DNA from: Tetrahymena elliotti 4EA
Lineage: Eukaryota; Ciliophora; Oligohymenophorea; Hymenostomatida; Tetrahymenidae
Length of the DNA stretch: 64,000 nt
Direction of reading: 5' to 3'
Assembly (NCBI GenBank): GCA_000231825.2
Contig: JH720368.1
Span: 124,001 to 188,000 of the forward strand
In this document: one piece after another, positions 1 to 10,301 of the stretch
How positions within the stretch are numbered: the stretch's first letter is position 1
Layout of the letters: each line of letters begins with the position of its first letter
Program-made: the position numbers and the translations under genes
The notes under the pieces: model-generated
What the model was told of the DNA's origin: nothing
Databases searched by the model: none
Seen by the model: only the letters and a program-made list of their open reading frames with translations

Positions 1-1270
1 ATACTGTGAAAGCTCTGATGAATAAAGTCTTATTTTCCAATTTAGCATCATATTATAGCCAATCTTAAAAATGGTTTTTGCTTTATATATCACTTTTGAA
101 TATTTCGTTGCTCAATTTATCTTAGAAATGTTGATTGTACATAATAAATCTTATAAGAGTGCAACCAAAATTTTTAAATACATTTTTATGCTTGCTTTAT
201 CTATATTTATTATCTTAGGTAGATTTTTATCTTGGCTTCTTACCATCCTCTTTATAAACCAATTTAATTTTCCTAGAAAAGGCATTAGAAGGACTTTGAT
301 CATTAGTATTAGTATTAGTAGTAGTAGTAGTAATATTAGTATTAGTGTTGTTTGTAGTAGGTAATTTGGCAGAACTATTATTAAGGTTTATTTCTCTTTT
401 ATCATTTTTCTCATTAGTTGGCTATTGCTGATCATTGTTAGTATTGTTTTCTGTATTGTAGTTACAATTTTCTCCTAATGTATTAGCACTTTTTGGATAA
501 TCTCCATTTAGTTATTATTTTTCAGATTAATCATTACTTTCATAAATATCCATGTCATCATCACTTCTTACTTACTAATTTAGTTATATTTATGAATCAA
601 TCAAAGATCTATTACCTAAATCAAAAATCTAAGGCTAAAGTGAAGAGTTCTAAATACTTCTGGCTATATCAGAGACTCTAGAAGGATTCTTATCAAAATA
701 AATCTTGGACACTGCGAATAAATTATGAGAATTAGTCATAAAATTTTAAAAATTTTAAAAATAGTTTCTACTAAATTATATATTATCTTAATAGCTATTT
801 CTGAAACCAGATATTTATAGATTAGGATCTTGATAAATATTATCTTAAACCTCAGCTCCCAAACTTCTGTTGAACCCAGCTTGTTGATATATTATATTAG
901 GATGCACAATTCCTCCATAAATTTATTAATTCTGATTATCATTATTTATTTTTTAAGACTCAATCAAGCTTTAAAACAATTAACCCTAGTTTTATATTAC
1001 ATGATGTAATTATCCACTTTTATCTAGGTAATTGGACCTAACCATTTAGAATTTACTTATATTGTTAACATTTGGAGCTGCATCTTAATTTTCTTTATAA
1101 TTAATTGAGTACCCTAAAACAGGATTGAATTATTAATTTTCTGGTATTTGATTTCTTGTATTGTCAATAATAGGTTGTTTTTCATTTTTATCACTTAAGA
1201 TTTTTAAATATTCTTATTTTTAGGCTTGATCGGGCCTTAATTTTAAATTGAGCTACTTTCCTAAAGACAT
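1..1270 (-). CDS. Unassigned tandem family, copy 1 (3' end cut by window)
   Basis: I do not recognise the function. Read with TAA/TAG as Gln, one open frame runs from the ATG at 1270 to the window edge, giving 423 codons with the C-terminus missing. Residues 1 to about 355 are Q/N-rich and low in complexity, with an N/T run near 300-360 encoded by repeated ACT/AAT codons. From about residue 357 begins a conserved basic block, RQSKHKNVFKNFG, followed by LIRFIMYNQHF and FQDWL. The same block starts the C-terminal domain of the next two genes, so this is copy 1 of a three-gene tandem array. Here KNFGC replaces the KNFGG of the others and KLENK replaces KLERK, so it is the most diverged copy. No introns are needed. 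A nuclear or structural role is possible but unsupported. Confidence 0.8.
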
Positions 1271-2879
1271 TTTAGTTAAGATTTATAATTATTTTTAAGG
1301 ATTTTTTATGCTATTTTAAAATAAACTCTTTGTTTCTTGACTTATTTTCTATATGGATTTTATAATAATTTAATTTATTTATGCATTTCTTCAAAAATCA
1401 AATAGCAATTTATAAAGTAATTTATTCTAATAAAATAAGCAAACACTTTCTCTAAATTTTTATCTATTCGATTTGATTATATCTCCATCACACAACTCAA
1501 CAAGATATTTAATAACTAATAAATTAGGTAGATGTTCTAATTTTTGTTAACACAAACCATCGTTAGTTAATTCAATATTTAAGAGTTAAAAAATTAATGT
1601 GCGTTAGATTTATACTTAACACTATTTGTGCTTGAAATTAAATTAATTATTATATATTTTATTAATAAATTGAAAGATTACTATCATTTGTTGAGTAAAA
1701 AAGTTTTTATTCAGTGAAAGTTTTTTTTATTTTTCTAAATTTTAAAATTAAGGTTTTTATAAGGCAGCTATTCATTTTATTTTAAAATTTTATAAAATTT
1801 AAATATCTATTTATAATAATTGATCATAAACTTGATTAAGTCTCTTTAAAATGTATTACAAACTGAAAATCTTTTAAAAATCTATTTGAATTAATTTCTT
1901 TTTTAAGTTGTGTGAAAGCCTCTTACCTAAATTAATATAGAATAAAAAAGACAAACTTATTCTTTTTTGATAGATATTTCAGGCAATACTGTTCAAATTG
2001 ATATTAAAATGAATAAAAATATTAATAAATAAAACATTTAGATGAATGAAGCTATCAAGATAAAAAGATTTTTTTAAAATTTATTTCAATAAAAATAATG
2101 TGTAATTTTATGTTAAGATTTTATAAAATTTAATAAATATATTCGGAAACAAATTTAATTATAATAATTTCTAAATTAATATTTTCTACTGTGCGTTAGA
2201 TCTGCTTCATTATTCGTTATCTTTATAGAAAAGAAGAAATGCTATTTTTAGCATACATATCAGACAAATCATAGTGAAATTTTCAAAAAAGATTATGATT
2301 TTCAACAAAATTAAAGTAAAAATAGTAGTATTTTAAACATTTTTTCATTTATAAACAAAATTATTAAATCTTCTCTTTTTTTCATAAAAAAAATACAAAT
2401 TATACAATTATTAATAAAAATGATTAAATTTGTTCAATTTTCACTTATCACTTTCTTTTATTTAGCTATAAAAAAATTAATTTTTAATCCAAATTTATTA
2501 GTGCTCAACACATTTAATTATTTCAATCAAATGAGAAATTCAAATATCCTTCTAAACTATTCTTTAGAGTTACTTCATCTAGATATTTTAAATAATTTTT
2601 CTTCCTCTTTGTATTGTTTGAAAAAGATTTAATTTCAATAAAATTTAATATCATGATAAAATAGACAGACTTACAAAACAAAATATAATAAGAGAATAAT
2701 ATGTATTAATAATTTTTTAAAAATGAAGCCAAAATATAAAAATGGGAGAAGTTTTTTTTTAAGAATCTAGATCAATTAATATAAAAAATTACATTTATAT
2801 AAATATAATGAAAATAATCAATTTTAATAGTTTAGAATAATAAACAACAATAGGACAGACATCTATACAAGCTTTTCAA
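1271..2879. other. Intergenic region between family copies 1 and 2
   Basis: About 1.6 kb of very AT-rich DNA upstream of copy 1 and downstream of copy 2. No Q-code reading frame of note is visible on either strand. A 12-base word, TGTGCGTTAGAT, occurs twice (1598-1609 and 2190-2201) and is GC-rich for this setting. Otherwise I see nothing. Confidence 0.6.
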
Positions 2880-4325
2880 TCAAACAGGCTTGAATCTTTC
2901 CAAAGAATCTGGGTTATTAATGGCAGCAAGATAAGTATGGATGGATCTGAGATGGATTTCCATATCACTTATCTTTTTAGAGTTAATTAAATAAATAAAT
3001 GAAAAGTTTTCAAAGAAATCTCTGCTAAGCTCTCTAAGAAGAGCCTTGTATTCTTTTATATTTTCAGGATCAGTTTTAAAGGTAGTCCAAGCTACCTGGA
3101 AATCTTTTTTACGCTCGAGCTTAATCTCAGTTTGAAGCCAGTCTTAAAATCCTTTTTGTTTTTAAGCATCTTTATTAAGCTCTTGAATAACTCTCTCCTA
3201 AAAGTGTTAGTTATAAATGATAAAACGTACAAGAGTACCACCAAAGTTTTTGAAGACATTTTTATGTCTACTTTATCTGTACTAAGACCCTTTTTTAGCT
3301 TTTTATTTTTGCAAATCTGTAATTGCAGGTTTTGTTTTTATAGGACTTTTTTTAGGATTGTACTCATCATCAGAATGAGGATAATCATTATTTTAGAACA
3401 TAATATCTTTGTATTAGAATGGCTCGATAGTTAATCCTTAATTTAAGCTTGATCTCATTTGTTGTTATTGTTAAGCACTAATATTATCATTATTATTGTG
3501 ATCATTGTTATGATTATTATTGATAAATTCATTCTTAAAGTTGCTTTAATGACTAACTTTATCAAAACCTTCGATTTTAACACCATTTTTTTGTAAAGTT
3601 TAATCCTAATGATGATTATAATTTTTTTACATTTTTCCATTTTAGTTATCTATGAAATCATCATCATAATGCAAAACTTCTAAATCAGGTTCGCTTCTTG
3701 GACCCATATTGCAATCGATCAAACTAATTGGGATAATTTATTTAAAATTTGCGTTGGAGTGCTTCATCATATTTTCATTCTAAAACTAAGTAAGATTTAC
3801 TGAAATTAAATTATTCTATCTGACTGAGTAACTATTATCTAAAATAATGTTATCATACATTGTTTTATTAATGGATTTGGACATCAATTAGCTTTTAAAG
3901 TTATGCTTAGAGGTATCCATTTCTTAAGAATATGTCATTGGAAGAAAATCTTATTAATCTTCTAAGTTATTTTAATTTTTATTATCATTTGCCAACTACT
4001 TTGCACTAACATTTATGCTACGATTAAACATAAAATCATCTAATTCTTCTAGGCCTCCTCCTTGTTTTGGTAAATCAAAATACTAAGAAACAATTACATC
4101 ACCATTGGGGTTGATACCAGTATCTTTTCTTATTTTGAATCCACCAACACTAACTTAAGACATGTTTGTAGGTTGTCTATTCAAATCATAGAACCTACTA
4201 TTATTACGACCAATACTAAAAGTCATGTTTAAAGCAAATTGATCATATGCCTTCATACTTTATGATGCTAAATTACCAAAAGTAGAAGAATCTACTCTTA
4301 AATCATTATAATTGCTAAAATTCAT
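2880..4325 (-). CDS. Unassigned tandem family, copy 2
   Basis: Single-exon gene of 481 residues in the ciliate code, ending at a TGA. The function is unknown to me. Residues 1 to about 345 are rich in Asn, Gln, Asp and Ser and look disordered. Residues about 350-481 form the conserved part: RQSRHKNVFKNFGGTLVRF, then FQDWLQ, KLERKKDFQVAW, LLRELSRDFFENFSF, and RSIHTYLAAINNPDSLERF at the end. The pattern of hydrophobic residues suggests an all-helical domain with a basic start. No signal peptide or membrane segment is seen. The neighbour upstream on the same strand (5260-6645) carries the same end domain at high identity, so the array grew by local duplication. Intergenic gaps of 0.9 to 1.6 kb argue that each copy has its own promoter. 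Confidence 0.85.
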
Positions 4326-4536
4326 CTATTTGATGCTCTTAAAATTTTTGTTTTAAATCTATTTTATACAAATATTTCTTTCACCAAAATTTATTTTCAG
4401 ATTTCTTGAAAACTATTTATCTTTTTTTCAGTCAGAGATTTATAATATTTCAATAGAATATAGATTGATTAATTAATAAATAAAATAAAAAATATTCCTT
4501 GCAAAATCAGATCTGTATAAACTTTTTATTAGTTTT

Positions 4537-4546
4537 AAAGTGTCTA
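4537..4546 (-). promoter_or_regulatory. Candidate shared motif TAGACACTTT, site 1 of copy 2
   Basis: Read on the coding strand this is TAGACACTTT, about 210 bp before the copy 2 ATG. With four flanking bases (TTTTAAAGTGTCTA on the plus strand) it is identical to 7021-7034 upstream of copy 3. A regulatory role is inferred only from recurrence. Confidence 0.35.
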
Positions 4547-4718
4547 GCTCAGAAATGAAAAGAAAAAAAAGATATTATTTATTTCTTAGAATGTATTCTT
4601 AAAGATAAGATAAAATAGACAATTCTTTAAAAACTATTTATTTTTTCTTCCCTACTTAAGCGTTGACTCATTCTAGAAAATGGAAATTTTATTGTCAATA
4701 TTTATTAGAAAATAAGCA

Positions 4719-4728
4719 AAAGTGTCTA
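4719..4728 (-). promoter_or_regulatory. Candidate shared motif TAGACACTTT, site 2 of copy 2
   Basis: Second TAGACACTTT upstream of copy 2, about 395 bp before its ATG and in the same orientation as site 1. The function is inferred from recurrence only. Confidence 0.3.
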
Positions 4729-5259
4729 GTCAATTTGAATTTAAATTATTTACTATTTTTTATATAAGATTTATGTATTTATTACTGAAAATATATATTG
4801 AAAAAAATAAAACTTAATATTCCTTTCCTTTTATTGTGAAATAGAAAGATACAATTTAAAAGATTTTAAAATAAAATAAACAATTTGATAAATTATTATC
4901 AAAAAAGTTTGAAAGAAATAAACTTTTTTATAAATATTTGTTAATACTCAAAAGTAAATAAAAAATAATTATTAGAAGAATCATATATCTACATAATTTT
5001 TAAAAAGAAATAAGAAAATAACAGTTCAGTTAAAATTAAATTATTTTATTAGATTAAGACAAGTTTTCTATGAGTAAAAAATCAATTTTTAAAATGAATT
5101 TGATAAACAAAGTTAATTTTTGTGTGATTTTCAAAAATTTTTGGAAAAAAATAAAAATCATTAGAAAATATTTTTTAATAATTATCATAAACAGAATATG
5201 TACAAATTTTATGGAAAAACAAAGTACATTAATATTAAATTAATTAGTTATTTAGCTTT

Positions 5260-6645
5260 TCATATGGGTTTAAATCTTTCTAAAGAGTCAGGGTTATTAA
5301 TGCCTGCTAAATATGTGTGAATAGATCTTAGATGTATTTCTAAATCACTGATTTTTCTAGAGTTCATTAAATATATAAAAGAAAAATTTTCAAAGAAGTC
5401 TCTACTTAATTCTCTTAGTACTTCTTTATATTCTTTAATTGATTCTTAATCTGTTTTAAATGTGGTCCAGGCTATTTAAAAATCTTTCTTTCTTTCAAGC
5501 TTCATATTATTTTGGAGCCAATCTTGGAATAATCTTTATTTCTAGGCATCTTATTTAAATAAATCTCTTACTCTATCTTAGAAGTATTGGTTATATATAA
5601 TAAAACGAATAAGAGTTCCACCAAAGTTTTTAAAAACATTTTTATGTCTACTTTATCTACATTTTGATATTCTTTTCTGTTCATTTGATTTTTCCTTTGA
5701 TTTTTTGGATATTTTTTTATTTATTTTATTAGGTATTTTGCTAACAACTTATTATTCATCATCTGAATGTATTTGCTAATTAAATTAGTTGTATTATTTA
5801 TCTCTTGACTATTCCAAGGGATAGTTAAATTATTAATTATCATAAAATTAGAAAATGTTAATTTAAGATAAATTATCTTCATTTTGATTACTATTATTAT
5901 TATTATTATTATTAGGTATTTATTAATTTTCCTCATAGCTTTATTAAATTGTACTGGAATCTTAGTCTTAGTAAACTACAACTTATTCAGGTTCGCTCTA
6001 TGTTTCCATTTTTTTATCAATTAAAGTTAATTGAAGAAATTTCTTATCAATATTAAAGTTAGAATATTTCATTAAACTTTCATTCTAATATTAAGTTATG
6101 TTAAATGCAAAAGAAGTGTTTTATGGTTACTATAAAAATTAATTTTCATTTTCATAAATCCTCTATTTATTTTAATTAGATTAAAACATGATAGAATCAT
6201 CCATTAAAAATTATTATTTGCTTTAGCTTAATATTTAAGAGGTGTTCATAGGAATATTTAGATCTTTTAAATCAAAAACTTTCTTATCTTATTCTTCAAA
6301 ATTTTGATTTACAGATTTCTGCACAAGAATAGGAATACTATTATTAAGCACAACTCCATCTAATTCTTAATTAATTGACTGTTAGTAAGCTCTATAATTT
6401 GGATATTAAACAATAATATCCCCTTTATCATCAATAGCAGTGTTTTTAAGAATTTGAAATTTACCAACACTTGGAGCATTAGACAAAAGTGTCTATTACC
6501 TACTAATATTATAATTTCCATATAAACTTCTCGACATATTTAATTGCATATTAAGCATACAAAACTCACTCAGATTTTAACTCATTTAGTTTTTTAGATT
6601 TTATGAATCATTTTTAGTTAAATCAAAATTTACAATAGAAGACAT
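5260..6645 (-). CDS. Unassigned tandem family, copy 3
   Basis: Single-exon gene of 461 residues in the ciliate code, ending at TGA. The role is unknown. The first 325 or so residues are Q/N-rich with short Asn runs. The last 132 residues repeat the family domain: RQSRHKNVFKNFGGTLIRF, FQDWLQ, KLERKKDFQIAW, LRELSRDFFENFSF and RSIHTYLAGINNPDSLERF. Identity to copy 2 is high across this domain and low before it, so selection acts on the C-terminal module while the N-terminus drifts. No transmembrane or signal segment is visible. Alternatives such as a DNA- or RNA-binding helical domain are conceivable, given the basic RQSRHK start, but nothing in the sequence proves it. Confidence 0.85.
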
Positions 6646-6784
6646 TTTTTAATAAATCCTAACAAGTACACTTATTATTGGCAATAATTGTTTTGATTTT
6701 TTATATTTTGTTATATTAATTAATAATTATTATCAAAATTTGGGTCAGATTTATACTAAAATTTGATTAACGAAAATTATTTAG

Positions 6785-6794
6785 AGAGTGTCTA
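6785..6794 (-). promoter_or_regulatory. Candidate shared motif TAGACACT, site 1 of copy 3
   Basis: TAGACACTCT on the coding strand, about 140 bp before the copy 3 ATG. It is an 8-base match to the motif seen twice upstream of copy 2. Recurrence is the only support. Confidence 0.3.
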
Positions 6795-7024
6795 TATTAA
6801 AATCTTAATTATACAATCTACAATATCTCTATCATAGATCGTGGGGAAAAATAGCTCAAAGGTAATTGAATCTTTGTAAATGATGAAAGTTAAAATTTAG
6901 TTAGTTTTTATCGAATTCAGAATAAAAATTATTCTTACCTTATTGAGAATGAATAAGATATAGAATAATTCGAGTATAAGTATGATCGAATTTTACAACA
7001 ATATCTACTATATATAAATTTTTT

Positions 7025-7034
7025 AAAGTGTCTA
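7025..7034 (-). promoter_or_regulatory. Candidate shared motif TAGACACTTT, site 2 of copy 3
   Basis: Part of a 14-base word (7021-7034) identical to one at 4533-4546 upstream of copy 2. It lies about 380 bp before the copy 3 ATG. Recurrence is the only support. Confidence 0.35.
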
Positions 7035-7122
7035 CAATAAATAAATAATTTCATATACATCTATTATAAAGAAAAATAAAAAAAATATTTTTATTCAAAA
7101 TTTGTAGGATAGTACTTGTAGT

Positions 7123-8279
7123 TCATTAATTGGAATTTATATCATTTTCTTAGATAATTTAATTTGACTAATTTAAATAGCCTATCATTTCATGAGGAGA
7201 AATATTCTTCTTCTTTACTACTTTTATGTTTTTTGGTAACGGAGTATCTCCATTATTTCTTTTTTACCATCTCACTTTAAAAAAATATTTGATTTCCATT
7301 TCAATACTTAAGATATTATCTTTCTTGAAATCTCCAACTAATCCATCTTGATTATCTTTTTAATTTTTTTAAGTCTTAATTGGGATATTATTTATTTGTT
7401 TTAGCTATTTTTAGATCTAATTAGTGTTTAAAAGCAAAATCTATTCAGTTGAAATTGATTAATTTTCAAAAAAATTATCTTCTGAGAAATCATTGATTTT
7501 AGATTTATTTTGAATATTTTAATATTATTACTCTATTTCTTTTTTAACAGATTAATCATTAAAATTAAAAGCCTTTTCAGTTTAATATTTTTTCTGTTGA
7601 GAATAAGATGAGCTCTTCAAACTTAATTCTGTATTTTTTTTGTTAGTCTCTTCTTAAAGTTAATCGATATATCTTGAATCTCTACTAACATCTTAACAAA
7701 ATTCTTCTTTTTCTAAAAAATATTTTAAAATCAATAAAACAAAAGGCAAAAATTAAAAAAAAAATTACTTATAATTTACTATTTCTTTTGGTTTGCTTCA
7801 TTATAGATTTAAGATATTTCTTCAATCTTTTGTTCGCTAAATGAATTCTAATATATTATATCTTCTTAATAATCATCAATATTACTAATAAAACTATCCT
7901 CATCTTATTTTAGGTATTGTTGATTCAAGGAACTATGATTTATTATACTATTGCATATTTTTTCTACCTAGTTATTTCTTTCTTCCCTTAGAAATTTTCT
8001 TCTTTTTTATTTTTATTTATAATGTTTTTTTAGATCTTCGTCATCAACAAACAGTTCATTTTAATCAAGGAATTGCTGAATATTTGATTTAGGTTCCCAA
8101 GTATAATCCTTGGGCCAATCTATTTAAATTAAATAAAATATTTATAATTACTATCATTATCAATTTTTACATTTACCTTTCCACTAAACCAAATATTCTA
8201 TCTTTCCATTCTTAGGATTAGCTCTTTTATCTAAAATTGCTTAGATTTCAAACACTTACTAATAATATGATTTATCCAT
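7123..8279 (-). CDS. HP1-like protein: chromodomain plus chromoshadow-like domain
   Basis: 347 residues from three exons, with introns at 8120-8176 (57 nt) and 7713-7768 (56 nt); phases close on TGA. The N-terminal chromodomain (about 9-60) reads FEIQAILDKR, then IEYLVQWKDWP, then TWEP and NIQQF: the classic pattern with the aromatic residues that cage methyl-lysine. A long charged, Q-rich hinge follows. The C-terminal 70 residues (IEMEIKYFFKVRWQK, later HEMIGYLNQ) fit a diverged chromoshadow domain. Known HP1 proteins bind methylated histone H3 (K9, or K27 in ciliates) and dimerise through the shadow domain in heterochromatin; the role here is inferred. It sits head-to-tail with a paralogue at 8796-9863, and both have the first intron at the same codon. 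A Polycomb-like role is also possible. Confidence 0.85.
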
Positions 8280-8640
8280 TTATTATGATTAAATATTAAA
8301 CAGTTTTAATTTTAAAAATAATTTTGAAAAAATATTAGATACTTAATTAAATGTTAAAAGTGGCAATAAAAAAATGCTCCTACATAAACTAATTATTAGA
8401 ATGTTTTTGGATGGAAAAATAATAAAAAATAAAATTCTAAATATTCTTTTAAAGCTGAAAGGTATTAAAAAATTTGTAACTGGAGCAAATGGGACTAGCA
8501 ATATTGAAATGAGTTAGGGGAAGTAATTATTTAAAATAAATTTTTTGATTTTCAAACAAAACAATAAAAATAAATAAAATTTGACTAAAAGATTTTTAAA
8601 ACTTAGATAAATTTTATATATAGTATTTTACAAATAAACA
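8280..8640. other. Intergenic region between HP1-like genes
   Basis: About 360 bp of AT-rich sequence upstream of the first HP1-like gene. I see no motif or coding frame. Confidence 0.5.
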
Positions 8641-8780
8641 TTTTATTTAGTTCAAATAAATTTATCTTTAGGTTAATTATTATACTTTTCATATATTAAG
8701 CTTATTATTACTTAAATATCTACCATTTTCAGCTTTCCAATTTTATTGATTAGTAAAAATAAAATTAAACTTAAACACTA
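8641..8780 (-). pseudogene. Decayed duplicate of the last exon of the neighbouring chromo gene
   Basis: This stretch aligns along its length with the last 160 or so bases of the gene at 8796-9863. Shared words include TTTAATTTTA, AATTGGAAA and ATGAAAAG/GTGAAAAG. Translated, it begins like the intact copy (KFNFIFTN versus EFNFTYH) but then loses phase and meets an in-frame TGA where the intact copy reads through. It lies directly beyond the stop of the intact gene, so it looks like a tandem partial duplication of the chromoshadow-like tail that is now decaying. An alternative last exon is less likely, because the reading frame breaks. Confidence 0.65.
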
Positions 8781-8795
8781 ACGCTAACGTTCAGA

Positions 8796-9863
8796 TCAAT
8801 TAATAAATTTATTTAACAAAATTTGGTCAATAAATTCTTAAGGAGTTATTGTAATGCTTTTCACATGTTAAACCTATTTCTGCTTAGGTATCTCACCATT
8901 TTTTCTAGGTTTCCAATTTATGTGATAAGTAAAATTAAATTCAGCTTAAATATTTTCAATTTAGTCTGTTAATAAATCTCCTTCCTCATTCAGACTTTTC
9001 GAATCTTGTATTTTAGTTTAGCATTCATTTTCTTATATTTAATATTTTTCTTAAGCATCAATATTTTTATTGTTTTCACAGCTTTCTATTTTAGAATTAT
9101 CTTTATTTATTGATTACATACTATCTTCCAAAAGTGAGTTAGAACTTGCTTATAATTACTAATTTTCAAATTCTTAAATCTCTATATCACTTAACTTTTC
9201 TTTCTCCACCCATTAAGGTAATTATTCATCTATTAAAGAAAATAAATGTAGCATTTATTAAATTTTAAAATAAAGAAATTTACCATAATATAAAACAAGG
9301 TAATAAAGAGTGTTTTTAATTCCTTATTTGTCTAAGATTTTATAAACAGGTTCAGTTTTAATATTTTTTTTTATATTTCCATTTTCATCAGAAGTATTTA
9401 GTTTTTTAGACAGTTAGGTTTTTTTTTTAATCAATTTTTTATCATTTTATGTTTCTGAATCAGAAATGCTAATGTCATACTTGCCTAATAAGCTTTAAAC
9501 TTAATTGTCTAAATCTAAAATACTGTCATCTTAGTTAAGCTCTTTTTTGCTAACTTATTAATCAATCTTCTTAATTTTTTCTTCAATTTTTTATTATTTT
9601 CTTTATTTCAAACCTAAACATTGATCATCTGATAGTTTCTAGTCAATAAAGCTCTAAATATTTTAAGCAGGCTCCCAAGTAGTGTCATGAGGCCATTCTA
9701 AAATAAAATTTAGTTTGAAATGCTTGAATAATAAAATGAGTGAGTTACATTTCCATTAAACTAAGTATTCTGTCTTTCCTGATTTAGGATGTATTCTCTT
9801 ATCAATAATATTCTCAACCTCAAAAATGTAAGGAGAATATTCTGAATTTATTTATGATTCCAT
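8796..9863 (-). CDS. HP1-like protein with two chromo-type modules and a shadow-like tail
   Basis: 320 residues from three exons (introns 9698-9748 and 9230-9283), phases consistent to TGA. Chromodomain 1 (about 10-65) reads FEVENIIDKR, TEYLVQWKQWP, TWEP and NIQSF. A second, weaker chromo-like stretch near 155-195 reads VYKILDKQG, YYLVLYYDEQLPQWV and is split by intron 2. The last 60 residues (FNFTYHINWKPRKNG, then ITPQEFIDQ) match the shadow-like tail of the adjacent gene at 7123-8279. It is a tandem paralogue of that gene, with its first intron at the same site within WK-x-WP. Chromodomain proteins of this kind read histone methylation; which mark is not visible. A degraded copy of the terminal exon follows at 8641-8780. 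Confidence 0.82.
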
Positions 9864-10301
9864 ATTTTAAGTACTTAAAAATATAATAAATTGGTTTAGA
9901 TAATATAAAATTAATTATTAAATTAAATATTATTTTAAATTTAAAAAAACTACAACAGGAAGCTATTTTTATTTTGTTTTCCCTCTAAAAATTAACTAAA
10001 ATTTTGTTAGATAATCAAACCTATTTTATGAAACCTATATGCTAATTTTTTGAATTTATGATGAAATTAAAAATTTCAAATATTTTCTGAACTCAAAAAA
10101 ATAGAAAGAAGAACAGAACAAATAAATAACTTATTTAAAAAGACCATTAATATTTTAATGAATCATGTTTATAAAAGTGTTTGAGAAGATTAAACTAAAA
10201 AAAGTAAGATTATACAAGTTTTAGTTATACACAATATTAGACATGATCAATTACTGTCTATTTTTACTTATTGATAAAAATCATTCAATTCAATCAATTA
10301 T
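9864..10301. other. Intergenic region
   Basis: About 440 bp, AT-rich, upstream of the second HP1-like gene and downstream of the crystallin-like gene. Nothing else seen. Confidence 0.5.

Larger units (their letters stand above)
4326..5259. other. Promoter region of family copy 2
   Basis: About 0.9 kb of AT-rich sequence with no convincing coding potential. It holds two copies of the word AAAGTGTCTA (see separate entries), both within 410 bp of the copy 2 start codon. Confidence 0.55.
6646..7122. other. Promoter region of family copy 3
   Basis: About 480 bp of AT-rich sequence between copy 3 and the stop of the HP1-like gene. It holds two AGTGTCTA words (6787-6794 and 7027-7034) and no coding potential that I can see. 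Confidence 0.55.
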
